A DNA stretch of 64,000 nt from Anastatus disparis (Eukaryota > Arthropoda > Insecta > Hymenoptera > Eupelmidae). The translations under genes and the position numbers were made by a program. The stretch covers positions 7,874,001-7,938,000 of the forward strand of contig JAFFSR010000004.1 of the NCBI GenBank assembly GCA_017163975.1. Reading direction: 5' to 3'. Shown here piece by piece: positions 33,701 through 44,540 of the stretch; positions within the stretch are counted from its first letter, which is position 1; each line of letters begins with the position of its first letter. The notes below the pieces were generated by a model. It saw nothing but the letters and a program-made list of their open reading frames with translations. It searched no databases and had not been told where the DNA came from.

Positions 33701-35484
33701 TACGGGTTTCGGTGTTGATAAACTCATGTCCGATACCGAACAATGTTGGGTTTATAAGAATAAGGTAAAATTTTTTATTATTTTCTTTGTTTTGAAATTT
33801 TTTGTATAAAATGCAATTTTTTTTATTTTAGGATCACGCAATGTTATCAGCAACAGTATCTCTTGGTCTAATACACATGTGGGATGTTGACGGTGGACTT
33901 GTACCTATTGATAAGTAAATAAATTTAATTTTTTTAATAAGTAAAACTTTTTTATTCCTTTATATAAAAATCTAAATTCAAAGTCCTTCCTTTCAGATTT
34001 TTATACGCAACAGACGATTTGGTAAGAGCCGGTGCTCTTTTGGCTATTGGTCTAGTAAACTGTGGCATTCGCAATGAGTGCGATCCCGCATTAGCTTTAT
34101 TAAGCGATCACGTTATGTCATCCAGTCAAAATCTTCGTGTCGGTGCTATATTAGGTTTAGGTTTAGCATACGCTGCTTCGTATAGAACAGATATTAATGA
34201 TTTGTTAATACCCCCGTTGACGGATAAAGCAAGTAAGAGAATAATTTAATTATTCAAAATATATTAGCAATTAAAAATGATAATATTTATGCTTGTTTAA
34301 TAATCAGTAAATTATTCAAAAATTGAGGTGGTCAGTGGCTCACTCGGTTGAGTAATGGATTCGTAATCTCGAGGATCCGAGTTCGAATCCCGCTCTCGGT
34401 GGCTGATTGATACAAGCATCACTGTATACGATTACATATGCTTTGTTCACAAACACACTGAGAAATCTCCGTCGCTAATTAGCATTGCAATGTTAACATA
34501 GATACAGCAACGTTAAATAAATTTAAAAAATTATTAAAAAAATAATTTAATGTAAAAAATGACTATTTGATTATTCAAAATTTTTTTTACAGTATTGTTC
34601 ATTTTTATAAAATTTTTTCTAAATTTAATTACAAAGTTAATTATATAATTATTCACTACGATAACTATTAATATCCCTTACACAATAGAAACATTAGCAT
34701 TGCCTATGTTGCACAAAGGCTTTGATAACTATTGTTTACAAATTATTCTATTTGCTCTCGGATCATTTGATTTGCTAAACTCATTATAAATTCAATTAAG
34801 ATTGTAAATAGCATCAATTAGCTTTCAAATCAACTGTTAACATTATTAATTGATAATTAATGCTTCTATATTTTATAAATTTTATTTTAGGCTCAATGGA
34901 AGTTGTATCCCTTGCGGCTATTGCTCTAAGTTTAATCAATGTTGGCTCCGGTGATGATATTGTTTCGACAGCTATTCTTCAAATACTTATGGAACTTAAT
35001 TCTCAACAATTAGCATCTACTTATTCGAGGTAGTGATAATACTGTTAATAATTGGAAAATCATTAAAACGAAAGTAACTGTTTTTATTTGCTTTTTAAAA
35101 AAATAAAAAAATATTATTTAAAATTTTGAACAAATATTCTTTATTTAAAAAGAATCAACGATTTAGATATATAATCATAACCTTCTTTGTGTTAAACAAA
35201 AATTGATTTTTTTATTTAACTACAACTTTCTTTTTATTATAAACAATGCCGTTATTGTTAAAACATTGAAATTAAACAAATAGAATGCTCTAAATTGAGC
35301 AAGCAATCGATTAAATTTTAATAAAAAATAGTAAAATTTTAATGGTATTAAATTTATTTAAAGGTTTTTACCATTAGCTTTGGGTATAATTTATATGGGA
35401 CGTCGTGATAATATTGAAGCGGTATCAGCAGCTTTGGATGTATTACCAGATTCCTACAAGTTTCCAGCGCAAACGATGATTCAA
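30761..35484 (+). pseudogene. Diverged, incomplete Rpn1/PSMD2-like gene with a frameshift
   Basis: Exons 30761-31123, 32101-32277, 32664-32850, about 33466-33764, 33832-33914, 33997-34232, 34891-35029 and 35364-35484 follow the order of Rpn1, the 26S proteasome lid-binding scaffold. Landmarks are TNSMTAVPKPLKYL, DWGHEYCRR, ACDLLLEIDRLDIL, LARELDILEPKTPDEIY, NKDHAMLSATVSLGLI with MWDVDGGL, RNECDPALALLSDHV and RFLPLALGIIYMG. The first exon has a one-base shift near 31001-31006 between ESSV and KGSMHNPGDWGHEY. The first ~75 residues and the C-terminal third (from CAYAGTGN on in Rpn1) are not found before the piggyBac element at 35924 or after it. Exon 4 lacks a clear acceptor. Divergence from the highly conserved Rpn1 is strong, so this is a secondary copy, not the housekeeping gene. 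The long open stretches argue for recent decay or residual function. Confidence 0.75.
34328..34520 (+). mobile_element. tRNA-derived SINE
   Basis: The 5' part (34328-34402) is tRNA-like: an A-box region GTGGCTCACTCGGTTGAG, a CGT anticodon position in GGATTCGTAATC, and the B-box GAGTTCGAATCCC. The body continues with GGCTGATTGATACAAGCATC and ATATGCTTTGTTCACAAAC. Relatives are at 44395-44540 (complete head) and 62050-62146 (tail). It lies in an intron of the Rpn1-like gene. Confidence 0.75.
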
Positions 35485-35923
35485 GTAAAACTATAAACAT
35501 CTGCTAAAATTATTTTCATTTTATTTAAACGAATGAAATTGCCTTATTTTTCTAAAATAATAAAAAAAACAATTTAAATTTGAGTTATTGATGAGCGAAA
35601 AATATTTATGAAGAATTTTATAATAGAATTTTAAATATTTAAGTTAGAATAAAGTTGAATTTATATTAGTTGCGTTAAAATTAGGCAAAAATGTTAAATT
35701 TACGAATCTGCTTTAAAAAAAATTATTTGCAATATGCGCTTACAAATACGTTTCAACTTGTAAGAATTTGTTACACTCATATTTATCTCTGGTTAAAAAA
35801 CACCTGTTTTATGCATCAGTTACACAATTTATTTTTTTTTAATTCACAAGGTAAGTGTACTGTATTTCAATCTCGCATTTTCTTCAAACTAAGATATCTT
35901 TTTTAAATGAAATTCTAAAATAA
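35485..35923. other. Sequence between the last Rpn1-like exon and the piggyBac element
   Basis: It follows a GTAAAA donor, so it would be intron of the Rpn1-like gene. No further exon is recognised. A 71-codon frame at 35691-35906 has no support. Confidence 0.4.
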
Positions 35924-38720
35924 CCCTTTCAAAACCAATGTACATTCTAATGTACATGAACTTCCAACCCTCTAAAAAAATTTTAAGCAATAATTTATGG
36001 TATATTACCTGTTGGATTATGTGTAAAGATGTTCAGATTATCAAAATAAAATGTTGGTTAGTTTAATTTTCCTTTATTTCATATGTTAACAAAAGAAATT
36101 TCAAAAAAAAATTTTAAAAAATTGATGGTATTTTTCGAATTTTTTAAATATTTTTTTTTAAATTAATATAAAGATATCAACTCTATAAGAAAATTCTCTA
36201 AGTTTCGAAGGAGTGTTAACAATTATAAAAAAATTTTTTTCTTTAATTTTATTTAGAATTTTTTTTTGTAATAAAAAAATATTCATTGCACATTGTAATG
36301 TACATCCGTCGCTTAAATCATAATTTTACACGTATATACATTTACGTGTCAGAAAATTTGTTGACGTTTGGGATACACGTCATATTCTTTTATATTATTG
36401 TATGGCATCCATTTTTCAAGGAAAAACAATAAAGAATATAAATGAATGTCTACTGATATATAAAGCTTAGCGCTTTCTGGTCGTGATTCAGTCTGTCTTA
36501 TTAATTGAAATAGTTCACATCAAAGCCCAAAGAGTTATAAAACATAAAGCAATAATTTTTCTAAAATTTTTATATTGTGTGTTTAATAGAGTGACAAGAT
36601 GAAACTCAGGTCAAGAAAAATATTTAATCAATCGAATAAAGGAAACTTGTCGGAAATAGAAGATTGTGATGAAGATAGTGATAATGACGAAATATTGCTT
36701 ATGAATTCAATAAGCAATAACGAACAACTTGGAAATACCTCTGAAAATAATTTTGATCTCTTTGAAAATTTCAATATAGTGTGCGAAAAAAAAGATATAA
36801 AGTGGAAAGAAGAGCCTTTGAGGAACAATTTGAATTTCCGTGCATTTACTAAGCAAAATTTTGAAGGTATTATAAAACGTTCACCTTTATCATATTTTCA
36901 AAAGTACATATCTAATGATTTTATTGAAAATATTTCTCGTATGACTAATCTATATGCAAGCCAAAATAATCTAAAATTCAAATTCACAACACCGAATGAA
37001 ATACAAATATTCCTTGGTTTGCAAATAGCTATGGGAACTTTGAAATTACCTAGAAGACATATGTATTGGGATAAGGATTATAGATTACCTATTTTCGTGA
37101 ATAATATGTCAAGAGATCGATTTTTTGAAATAAGAAACTGCCTCCACTTTATTAATAAATTAGAAATACCACTGGATAATACAGATAAATTTATATTAGT
37201 AAGACCACTTTTTGATATTATAAAAAAAGTTTGTAATACTTTGCCAGTTGAAGAAAACGTTAGTGTTGATGAGCAAATCGTTCCTTTTACTGGCAAGTTA
37301 AACGTGAAACAGTATATTAAAGGAAAGCCAAACCCATGGGGTATAAAAATATTTGCACTATGTGGTAAATCTGGAATGATGTACGATTTTATTCTTTACC
37401 AAGGACAAACGACTGAGCTACCTGACGATTTATTGAAAAAGTATGGCTTTGGCGCTACAATTGTTTTATATTTTGCATTGAACAATTTACAAAATAATGG
37501 ACATTTGATATTGTTCGATAATTTTTTTTCAACATACAATCTGTTTGAAGCTTTACGTAATTTATCTTTAAGAGCTATTGTCACCTTACGTATAAATCGT
37601 TTCGCGAAACCACCTTTAATATTTGAAAAAGAATTAAAGAAAAAAGGTAGAGGGGCATCCTACGAAATTTCTGATGAAAAAGATAACGTAGGATTAGTCC
37701 GTTGGTTTGATAACAAATTAGTTCACCTTGGTTCAAACTTTATGTCCAATGGAGAAGTGTCTTTTGCGAATCGATGGAATAAAAAACTCAAAATATACGA
37801 AAAAATTGAAATTCCGGCCATCGTGCAAATTTATAATACAAATATGGGTGGTGTAGATCTCTTCGATCAGTATTTAAGTTATTATAGAGTATTTATCAAA
37901 TCAAAAAAATGGACAAATAGATTAATTGCCCATGGGTTCGACATGATAATAGCCAACTGTTATTTAGAATATAAAAAGGATTGTGAAATACTCAAGATAT
38001 CGACACAAGAACAGATGGATTTTTTGCAATTTAGATTACAATTAACTGAAGCCTTACTTCATGAAACTTTCAACAAAAAACCTAAAAAAAGAGGTCGTCC
38101 ATCTAATGAAGAAAAGGCGCTTCAAGCATTGGAAGGTGAACCTCCTTCGAAGAAACGAGCAACAAACGAATCTCGACCATCTGTCTTCATTCAACAGGAT
38201 TCTGTGAATCATTTTCCAGAATTCGATGATAAAAAAGAAGCAACACGCTGCAAAAAATGCATAAAAAATAGAACGCATGTCTATTGTGTAAAATGTAATG
38301 TTCATTTATGTTTTGTGAAAAATAGAAATTGTTTTTCAAGCTATCACGTTTAAACATAAGATTAATTTTGTATTTTGAGTTTCTTTATCTTGCTTATTTT
38401 AACTGTAAAAGAACAAATAAAAAAATTTAATTTTGTTAAACATCTATTTCGTATTATTATTCTGTTTCTGAAATTTTATATTTTACTTGTCTTAACTAAC
38501 ATTATATACATTTCAGAATGAAATAAATGATAATTGCAACTTTTGATGAATTATCATTTTTAAGCTACGGATGTACATTCCAATGTACATACCTGTATTT
38601 TTTTATAGACGGGTCAAAAAATTCTAAAAAAAATCAGAGATCATATTTAAGGTCTAAGAAGTCAATAAATGATGGAAAAAAATTTTTTTGTCAACCAGAA
38701 ATAATTCCGTTCTGAAAGGG
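35924..38720 (+). mobile_element. Full-length piggyBac element
   Basis: The ends CCCTTTCAAAACC (35924) and, inverted, CCCTTTCAGAACGG (from 38720) are the CCC-type termini of the superfamily. The right flank is TTAA (38721-38724); the left flank reads ATAA (35920-35923), a one-base change from TTAA. Subterminal palindromes TGTACATTCTAATGTACA (35939-35956) and TGTACATTCCAATGTACA (38572-38589), plus an internal relative at 36288-36305, probably bind the transposase. The transposase frame is intact, so the element could be autonomous and recently active. It lies just past the last recognisable exon of the Rpn1-like gene. Confidence 0.88.
36599..38353 (+). CDS. piggyBac transposase, 584 aa
   Basis: Intact DDD transposase that cuts and pastes its element at TTAA sites in the nucleus. 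Order of parts: an acidic N-terminus (residues 15-60), the DDE_Tnp_1_7 core (about 80-450) with the catalytic aspartates in SVDEQIVPF (D224), LFDNFFSTYNL (D307) and GGVDLFDQY (D420), a basic linker near 510 (KKPKKRGRP) that may be the nuclear localisation signal, and a C-terminal cysteine-rich zinc module (CKKC, YCVKC, LCF, then SSYH). The length matches family members of about 580-600 residues. No stop or frameshift was found. The ATG follows about 240 bp of leader after a GC-richer segment. Antisense open frames in this interval are shadows. Confidence 0.93.
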   Translation: MKLRSRKIFNQSNKGNLSEIEDCDEDSDNDEILLMNSISNNEQLGNTSENNFDLFENFNIVCEKKDIKWKEEPLRNNLNFRAFTKQNFEGIIKRSPLSYFQKYISNDFIENISRMTNLYASQNNLKFKFTTPNEIQIFLGLQIAMGTLKLPRRHMYWDKDYRLPIFVNNMSRDRFFEIRNCLHFINKLEIPLDNTDKFILVRPLFDIIKKVCNTLPVEENVSVDEQIVPFTGKLNVKQYIKGKPNPWGIKIFALCGKSGMMYDFILYQGQTTELPDDLLKKYGFGATIVLYFALNNLQNNGHLILFDNFFSTYNLFEALRNLSLRAIVTLRINRFAKPPLIFEKELKKKGRGASYEISDEKDNVGLVRWFDNKLVHLGSNFMSNGEVSFANRWNKKLKIYEKIEIPAIVQIYNTNMGGVDLFDQYLSYYRVFIKSKKWTNRLIAHGFDMIIANCYLEYKKDCEILKISTQEQMDFLQFRLQLTEALLHETFNKKPKKRGRPSNEEKALQALEGEPPSKKRATNESRPSVFIQQDSVNHFPEFDDKKEATRCKKCIKNRTHVYCVKCNVHLCFVKNRNCFSSYHV

Positions 38721-38724
38721 TTAA

Positions 38725-39229
38725 ATATTAATTTTAGAGAAAAGTGTAAGGTACAAAAGATTAATTTTTTTTTTCAATAGATAGCCATAAAATCTTTTTT
38801 AATTTTCGAAAAGTATAACTATTTTCAAAATAGGAACTTATACTTGCATTATTATAGTTTTAATATTATTGTGGAATTATTTTGATCAGATAAATACTCT
38901 AAGAAAATTTTTAAATTTGATTACATACATGCATTTATACACTCGACGGTAACATATTCGCATATATTTTGAAATTAATAAAAAACAGCGCCGTTGTCAA
39001 TATTTTTTCAAAAAGCAAATTCGACTTTCATCTTGTTTTGAATTCCTGGTTGTAAATATTCTTTAGGGGCTGTGCCTAAATTACGTAAGGCAAATTTAGA
39101 TAATTTTTTACCTTCCCTAACGGAAAAAAAATAATGAAGATAATTGAAGAAATCTGATAATATCTGAATAAAACTGTATAAAACAGAATAAAACAGAAGA
39201 CAACAGATAAAAAGTGAAGAAAATATTCG
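38725..39229. other. AT-rich sequence right of the piggyBac element
   Basis: No Rpn1 exon or other gene is recognised. It would be the continuation of the Rpn1-like intron. Confidence 0.4.
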
Positions 39230-39735
39230 TTTTGAAAATCTGGCACTCAGAGTTCTAAAATTTTACAAATAATTTTAAAGTGTCCTGTTGTAAAATAATG
39301 TCAATGCAAATCAATAAGTTGTATTATATAACATAATATTGAGTTTTATAGTTTGAAAAGAAGTAGTCTAGTACGTATCATATAAAAGGATTCAACATAG
39401 ACTAAATCAAATACAAAACTGCTTACCAACTTTTTTAAACAAAATAACAGTACAATCTAAATTACATTGATAAGCATTGATACCATGTTCAAGGAAGATA
39501 TTTTAAAGCAATATACAAAGTATCAAAGCTTTCAGTACAATAAGTTTACAAAAAAATAATCTAACACGTATCACGAAACATTTTATTTAACATAGACTAA
39601 AAATGAAACTGGATATCAAGCTTTCCAACTAACTAATAAAACTCAAGAACCACATTAGCGCGTCTATTTTCAAGGTTTATGGTTAGGTTAAGATGTCGAA
39701 TATAAAGTCGTATCAGAAAATTAGGTTATAATAAA

Positions 39736-39870
39736 AATAGTATATTACGCACCAAGGGAGGGAAGGGGGACATTCTAACCCACGCGTATGTTATCGCCCG
39801 AGCCGAAGGCGAGGGCGATAAACGCGCGGGTTAAGATGTCCCCCTTCACTCCCGTGGCGCGTATACAATT
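39736..39870. repeat. GC-rich hairpin H4 with conserved 17-nt apex
   Basis: AATAGTATATTACGCACC starts the left arm; GGCGCGTATACAATT ends the right arm. Inside, AAGGGGGACATTCTAACCC pairs with GGGTTAAGATGTCCCCCTT. The apex at 39798-39814 is CCGAGCCGAAGGCGAGG, identical to that of H3, while the inner stem is unrelated. Confidence 0.8.
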
Positions 39871-40563
39871 TTTTACCATAGCCAAGCCGAAAGTTGTCAA
39901 CTAAAATTACGTATAACGTAAACGTTATGTTATATTGTTCTACTAGATACACTACACGATATCACACTTCACGGTAACACTCGTAATGATAATTCATTAA
40001 TAAAAAAAGATGTTATGAATTATTCTAATTTTTCATCACACACATTTTTAAAGATTCTATGCTTTGTTTTACTATATACACTACACGATAACACACTACA
40101 CGGTAACACTCGTAATAATAGTTCATTAATAAAAAAAAAATTTATTACTTAATGTGATAGAGTTATTCTTTGATACACTCTGTTTCAATGCACACATTTT
40201 TCATCACACACATTTTTAACTAAATAATAATATAATACAATGTATATATACGCATTATAATGTATACATTTTGTTTTTTTTGTTTTAAATTTAAGAGATT
40301 TTGAAAAAGAAACAGAAAAAGATTTTGATATCTGCCCTTGTTTTGTTCTTACTATGACTTTTGATGAAGAGCAAAAAGGCTAGGTATATTAGACATTATA
40401 TGGGGAAAAGAAAGAGACGGAGAGATATAACGTATGCTATACTCTGTCGTTAGCGCCTGCGCAGAACGTTCTTTTTGCTTCCTGCCCTGGCAAGAATGTG
40501 AGATTTTCGGTTGAAGTAGTGGGGATGAAAGTAGAAACTTTCGGGTTGGATATGGTAAAAAAT
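39869..40563. mobile_element. Inverted-repeat element inserted in the dispersed repeat
   Basis: TTTTTTACCATAGCCAAGCC and the complement of its relative at 40536-40563 (GGTTGGATATGGTAAAAAA) form ~27-bp ends, followed on the left by GAAAGTT. The interior has a ~120-bp direct duplication (ACTACACGATA-CACAC-TACACGGTAACACTCGTAAT at about 39945 and 40078). No transposase. The left edge abuts hairpin H4. Confidence 0.55.
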
Positions 40564-40714
40564 TCATTTTTAATTAAAATCAGAAGAATAGTGAATAAAA
40601 AAATAATAAAGAAGAATGGAGAAAGTTCACAACTAAAGTTAAACTTGTTATACTATAAATATAAGTTTATTATAGTAGTACGCACAAATTACACATTAGA
40701 ATAAGTCCATATTA

Positions 40715-40814
40715 TGGCCAACTTATGGTGAAATTTGAAAGCGTAATTACACCATACAAATATGGACATATGTTGGTAGACACACCATATTTTATGCTAA
40801 ACTTTCTACCAGGG
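40715..40814. mobile_element. Remnant of the CCCTGGTAGAAA MITE family
   Basis: Ends in AACTTTCTACCAGGG (right end of the family). The left end is not identifiable, but CCATATTATGGCC... and GTTGGTAGACACACC suggest a decayed inverted structure. Confidence 0.4.
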
Positions 40815-40889
40815 ATAGAAATTATTTATTTAATATATTATAACCAACAATTCAGAAAATAATAAAATCAAAAGGATCAAATTGTTAAC

Positions 40890-41314
40890 TAAATATTTAG
40901 TCCAGTAAAACTGTATTGGGACCGATGCATTGGCCGGCTGTAACGATCGCTTGAAGACAGTTAGTTAATATTTTGATGTCGTAAGATAATTATCATTATT
41001 TTACGACATAAAGAGGGAATAAATGTAAATAAAAATAAAAAGCATACTCCTAACAATTAGTGCAATTATAAAGCATTATTAAGAAAAATTCGAATTCGAT
41101 TGAATGTTTTATTGTCTGTGTTATTAAGTTACAAGAAATTGTTCTTATTTAAAAGTGTTCGTATTGTTCTTCTAAATGATCAAGATTTGTTCTACTAATT
41201 GTTATATTGAAAAAAGCAGTGAGTGACAAAGAATTTTATTTGATCGAATTTCACGAAGCTTAATATTGTCATATTTATCAACGGATTTTAACGGGCAACG
41301 ATAAACGTTTAAAA
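40890..41314 (+). promoter_or_regulatory. Promoter and leader of aminopeptidase copy B
   Basis: The last 200 bp match the leaders of copies C and D: TGTTCGTATTGTTCTTCTAA, GTGAGTGACAAAGAATTTTA, ATCAACGGATTTTAA. An upstream block (GAAGACAGTTAGTTAATATT) corresponds to TAAGATAGCTCGTTAATATT in front of C. The promoter is still recognisable although the gene is broken. Confidence 0.5.
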
Positions 41315-43942
41315 ATGTTGTCTCTGTGTCTAATTACATTGTATTTTGTCATCGTAAGAGGACAAATTGAGTTGCCGGTTAATTTGAATACACTTGTATG
41401 TCCTAAAAATATTAGACCTAAACGAGAAGCGAATTGTATGCTACCAGGAGATACAGTAACTCCGATAAATTATAAATTAGAATTAACACCAAATTATTCT
41501 GAATATAATGAGGAAACAATAAAGTTGGGACTTTTCCAAAAACTTTGAAAAATTTTCAAATTCCAAGGATCTATAGCTCTTGATACTTTCAATTTAGATC
41601 CTTGAAAATTTTTTTACATATGTTGGATAACAAACAGAATATATTTTCAGAGTTTCAGCAATTTTTATTTTTTTGCTCTTCCAGTTGGTGTGAAATGTCC
41701 CATATATATTGATAAATAGATTTTCATTTTGGTTGAAAAAATGAGAAACATTGAACTTTTTAAACATTGCAAAGTTCTAATGAGTTATAACATTTTTAGT
41801 AGAAAGAATCCAGTAGATTCAAATGACTTTCTGAACGCGTTGCAAGATGCAGCACACGAGGCAAACATGAATATCAGTCTAAAAGCTGTCATGAAAGAAT
41901 GGCTTGAATATCCAGGGTATCCTGTTTTAAATGTGATTATCGATCACGATAATAACAAAATGGAAATCACACAAAAACGTTTTCGATCGAAAGATTTAAG
42001 TAAAGAAGATAATGTTACGAATTTATGGCACATCCCCATTAATTATGCGACCGCGGCAAAACCAGATTTTCATATTACAACACCTGATCAGTGGATAAAC
42101 GATAATAAGACAACGATCACTATTAAAGTTAAAAAAGAACAATTGCTTATTTTAAATAAACAAACATCTGGTTAGTTACAATTAATAAAATCTTTGCTTT
42201 TTATTTGTCAAATTAAAAAAGTATTGTTATTAGACGTTATTCACATTTTTCAGGTTTTTACCGTATTAACTATAGCAAAGACAATTGGAATCTATTAATC
42301 GATTATCTGAAATCGGCTGATCGTGAAAAATTCATGCACTCAACCGTGCCCAGTTATTGGATGATGCTTTAGCGTTTGTTAAACAAAACACATTAGATCT
42401 TGAGATATTTTTAAGCTTAACCGCTTATGTAAAAAACGAGACTGATTACATTGCTTGGTCGGCTGCTTTAAAGGCGTTCGAATGGCTTGATAATAAATTA
42501 TTCAATTCAGAATTCTATCCAGCATTTAAGGTATGTATTTAAAAACTCTACATAAAAATATACAATACAAAATATTTGCGTAAAATACAATTGTTTCAGG
42601 AAGTTTATCTCAAGAGCATAAAAAATTGAATCAATTTATTAGGCTATGAAGAAAAAGCCAAAGATGAGCACGTAATTAAAATCAGTAGGAATGAAGCTTT
42701 GGAGAGAGCTTGTAAATATGGAGATTCATCTTGCTTAAACATGATGAAAGGAAAATTACAAAAATGGTTAAACTCTACAAATAATGCAGAAAAGAACAAA
42801 ATGTAAGTATTAAATGATCAACATTTTGAGTCATACCGCACTCTTTTCTATCAGTTCAATCGAGCAGTAATTTCACTAATTATGTACTTGCTGGCTTTCA
42901 CGATTTGTTTTCATACTCTTTCAGTTCCACGAGTACTCGTTTTTCTTTTTTTAAAACGATCATTGGTTTATAAACTAAATTATTCAGTTAAATTGGAATA
43001 ACTTGGAAAGCATCCACACTCAGACATCATGAAAACAAAATGTTGTCGCAAACAAGTAGGTAGTTAAAGAAAGTATCGCTCGAATAAACGGATGTAGAGA
43101 AATGCAGCAAGATTCAGAATTTTGACTAAACATAATTCTTCCATAAACATAACAAATATTATTGAATTGATCATAATAACACATTTGATTTTAGCATGCC
43201 ACCAGATTATGTGGGACGTATAATGTGCCGGGGTTTGCAAAACGCAAGTTTCGATCTCTGGAATGAATCTTTTACGTTGCTATTGAATACTGAGGAAACG
43301 CAAGAAAAATTAAATCTTATACAGGATTTAGGATGCTCCAGAAATAAAACTACTTTAAAACATTATTTAAACTTTACTTTTCGTGATAATTCACCGTTAC
43401 TCGAACATACGGAAAACGTTATTGATAGTATTTATTATGAAAGTGATGTAGCCTTTGATGTTGTTTTTGAATTTGTAATGGAAGAATACAATATTTTTGT
43501 TGAGAAAATGTATGTTTAATTAATGTGATAATAGTTCTGAAAAATTGAAATCATAATATAATAATTAATCACTACTATTTTTTAGAGCAAGACAGCAATT
43601 TGTAGCTGATATTTTTTTTACTTGGCTGCAAGAATTACAACAGAATCTAATTTAAAAAATGTAAGCAAAGCTCAGAGCAAAAATACTATCGTTATCATAT
43701 GTATTTTATATAATTTTGAATACTTTTTTTAGCTAAATGCAACTAAACTCTATATTCCGCAAAACGTTATGGATGATGCAATTCGAATGGCTAAAAGAAA
43801 TATTGATTGGCTTGCAGAAAATAAAGAAAAACTTGAATGCTGGTTAAAAGATTTTAAAGGTGGAGTAAGATCTTATTCAGCATCGATAATTTTAACTTTG
43901 ACGTCATTATTAATTACATTATTTTTTACATTTAATATATAA
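41315..43942 (+). pseudogene. M1 aminopeptidase-like pseudogene, copy B
   Basis: Exon 1 (from 41315) keeps the signal peptide and RPKR site but loses homology after about 68 codons (EYNEETIK, near 41523) and soon hits a stop. Exons 2-5, which carry the catalytic domain, are absent. Exons 6-11 remain at 41800-42170, 42254-42530, 42600-42802, 43195-43509, 43586-43660 and 43733-43942. Further damage: a missing base in exon 7 (near 42330, 277 instead of 278 nt), a TGA for the conserved tryptophan in exon 8 (42627-42629) and a missing base in exon 10 (75 instead of 76 nt). Splice sites are intact. A hairpin (AAATTCCAAGGATCT / AGATCCTTGAAAATTT, about 41555-41612) sits at the deletion junction. The C-terminal hydrophobic tail is kept. 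Confidence 0.85.
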
Positions 43943-44394
43943 ATTTATAAGTTATAATTATATAGTTATAATTACATATATAAGTTATATATATATATGT
44001 AATTTTCTTAGTTTATAATTCTTATTTTTATCTGAAAAAATTCAACAATTTCAAATGTTTAACTCAATTTTTATCGTTAGTGGACTATAAACTAAGTAAA
44101 TTTTTTATAATATTAATACACATTTTATTTATTATGTAAAACTATCTAGAAATTAGTAGAATCAAAATAATGGGATTGTTAACGAAGTATTTTGTTTAGC
44201 AAAACTGCATTGTGTAATATAATGATAATAATTCTATTTTTTCATTTTAAAAAATAACTAAGAAGCAAATATAACGTTGTAGAGAAGATGTTCATATGAT
44301 AAAATCATATGATATCATTGATGTTTTAAATATTATGTGCAATATTATACTTGAAATAAAATTTAAATGTAAATTAAAGCAATTAGAATTTGAG

Positions 44395-44540
44395 AAGTCT
44401 CGTTGGCTAAGTCAGTAAAGCGATGGATTCATAATCTCGAGGATTCGAGTTTGAATCCCGCTCTCGACGGCTGGTTGATACAAGCATCTCTTTATTAGAT
44501 TCATATGCTTTGTTCATAAATACACTAAAAATCTCCGTCG
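44395..44540 (+). mobile_element. tRNA-derived SINE, second copy
   Basis: The head TCTCGTTGGCTAAGTCAG, the anticodon region GGATTCATAATC and the B-box GAGTTTGAATCCCG match the 34328 copy, as does the body GGCTGGTTGATACAAGCATC with CATATGCTTTGTTCATAAAT. It abuts the aminopeptidase relic that starts at about 44541. Confidence 0.68.

Larger units (their letters stand above)
39230..40705. repeat. Dispersed repeat, copy 2, inverted and interrupted
   Basis: 39230-39735 and 40564-40705 are together the reverse complement of 7585-8272, at high similarity. The 830 bp between hold hairpin H4 and an inverted-repeat element that are absent from copy 1, so those insertions came later. Confidence 0.7.

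Noticed and set aside
37078..38305. Antisense open frames within the piggyBac transposase
   Set aside because: Shadows of a well-supported coding frame.
42627..42629. TGA in copy B as a possible selenocysteine or read-through codon
   Set aside because: It replaces a conserved tryptophan by one base, and the copy also has two frameshifts and lacks exons 2-5.
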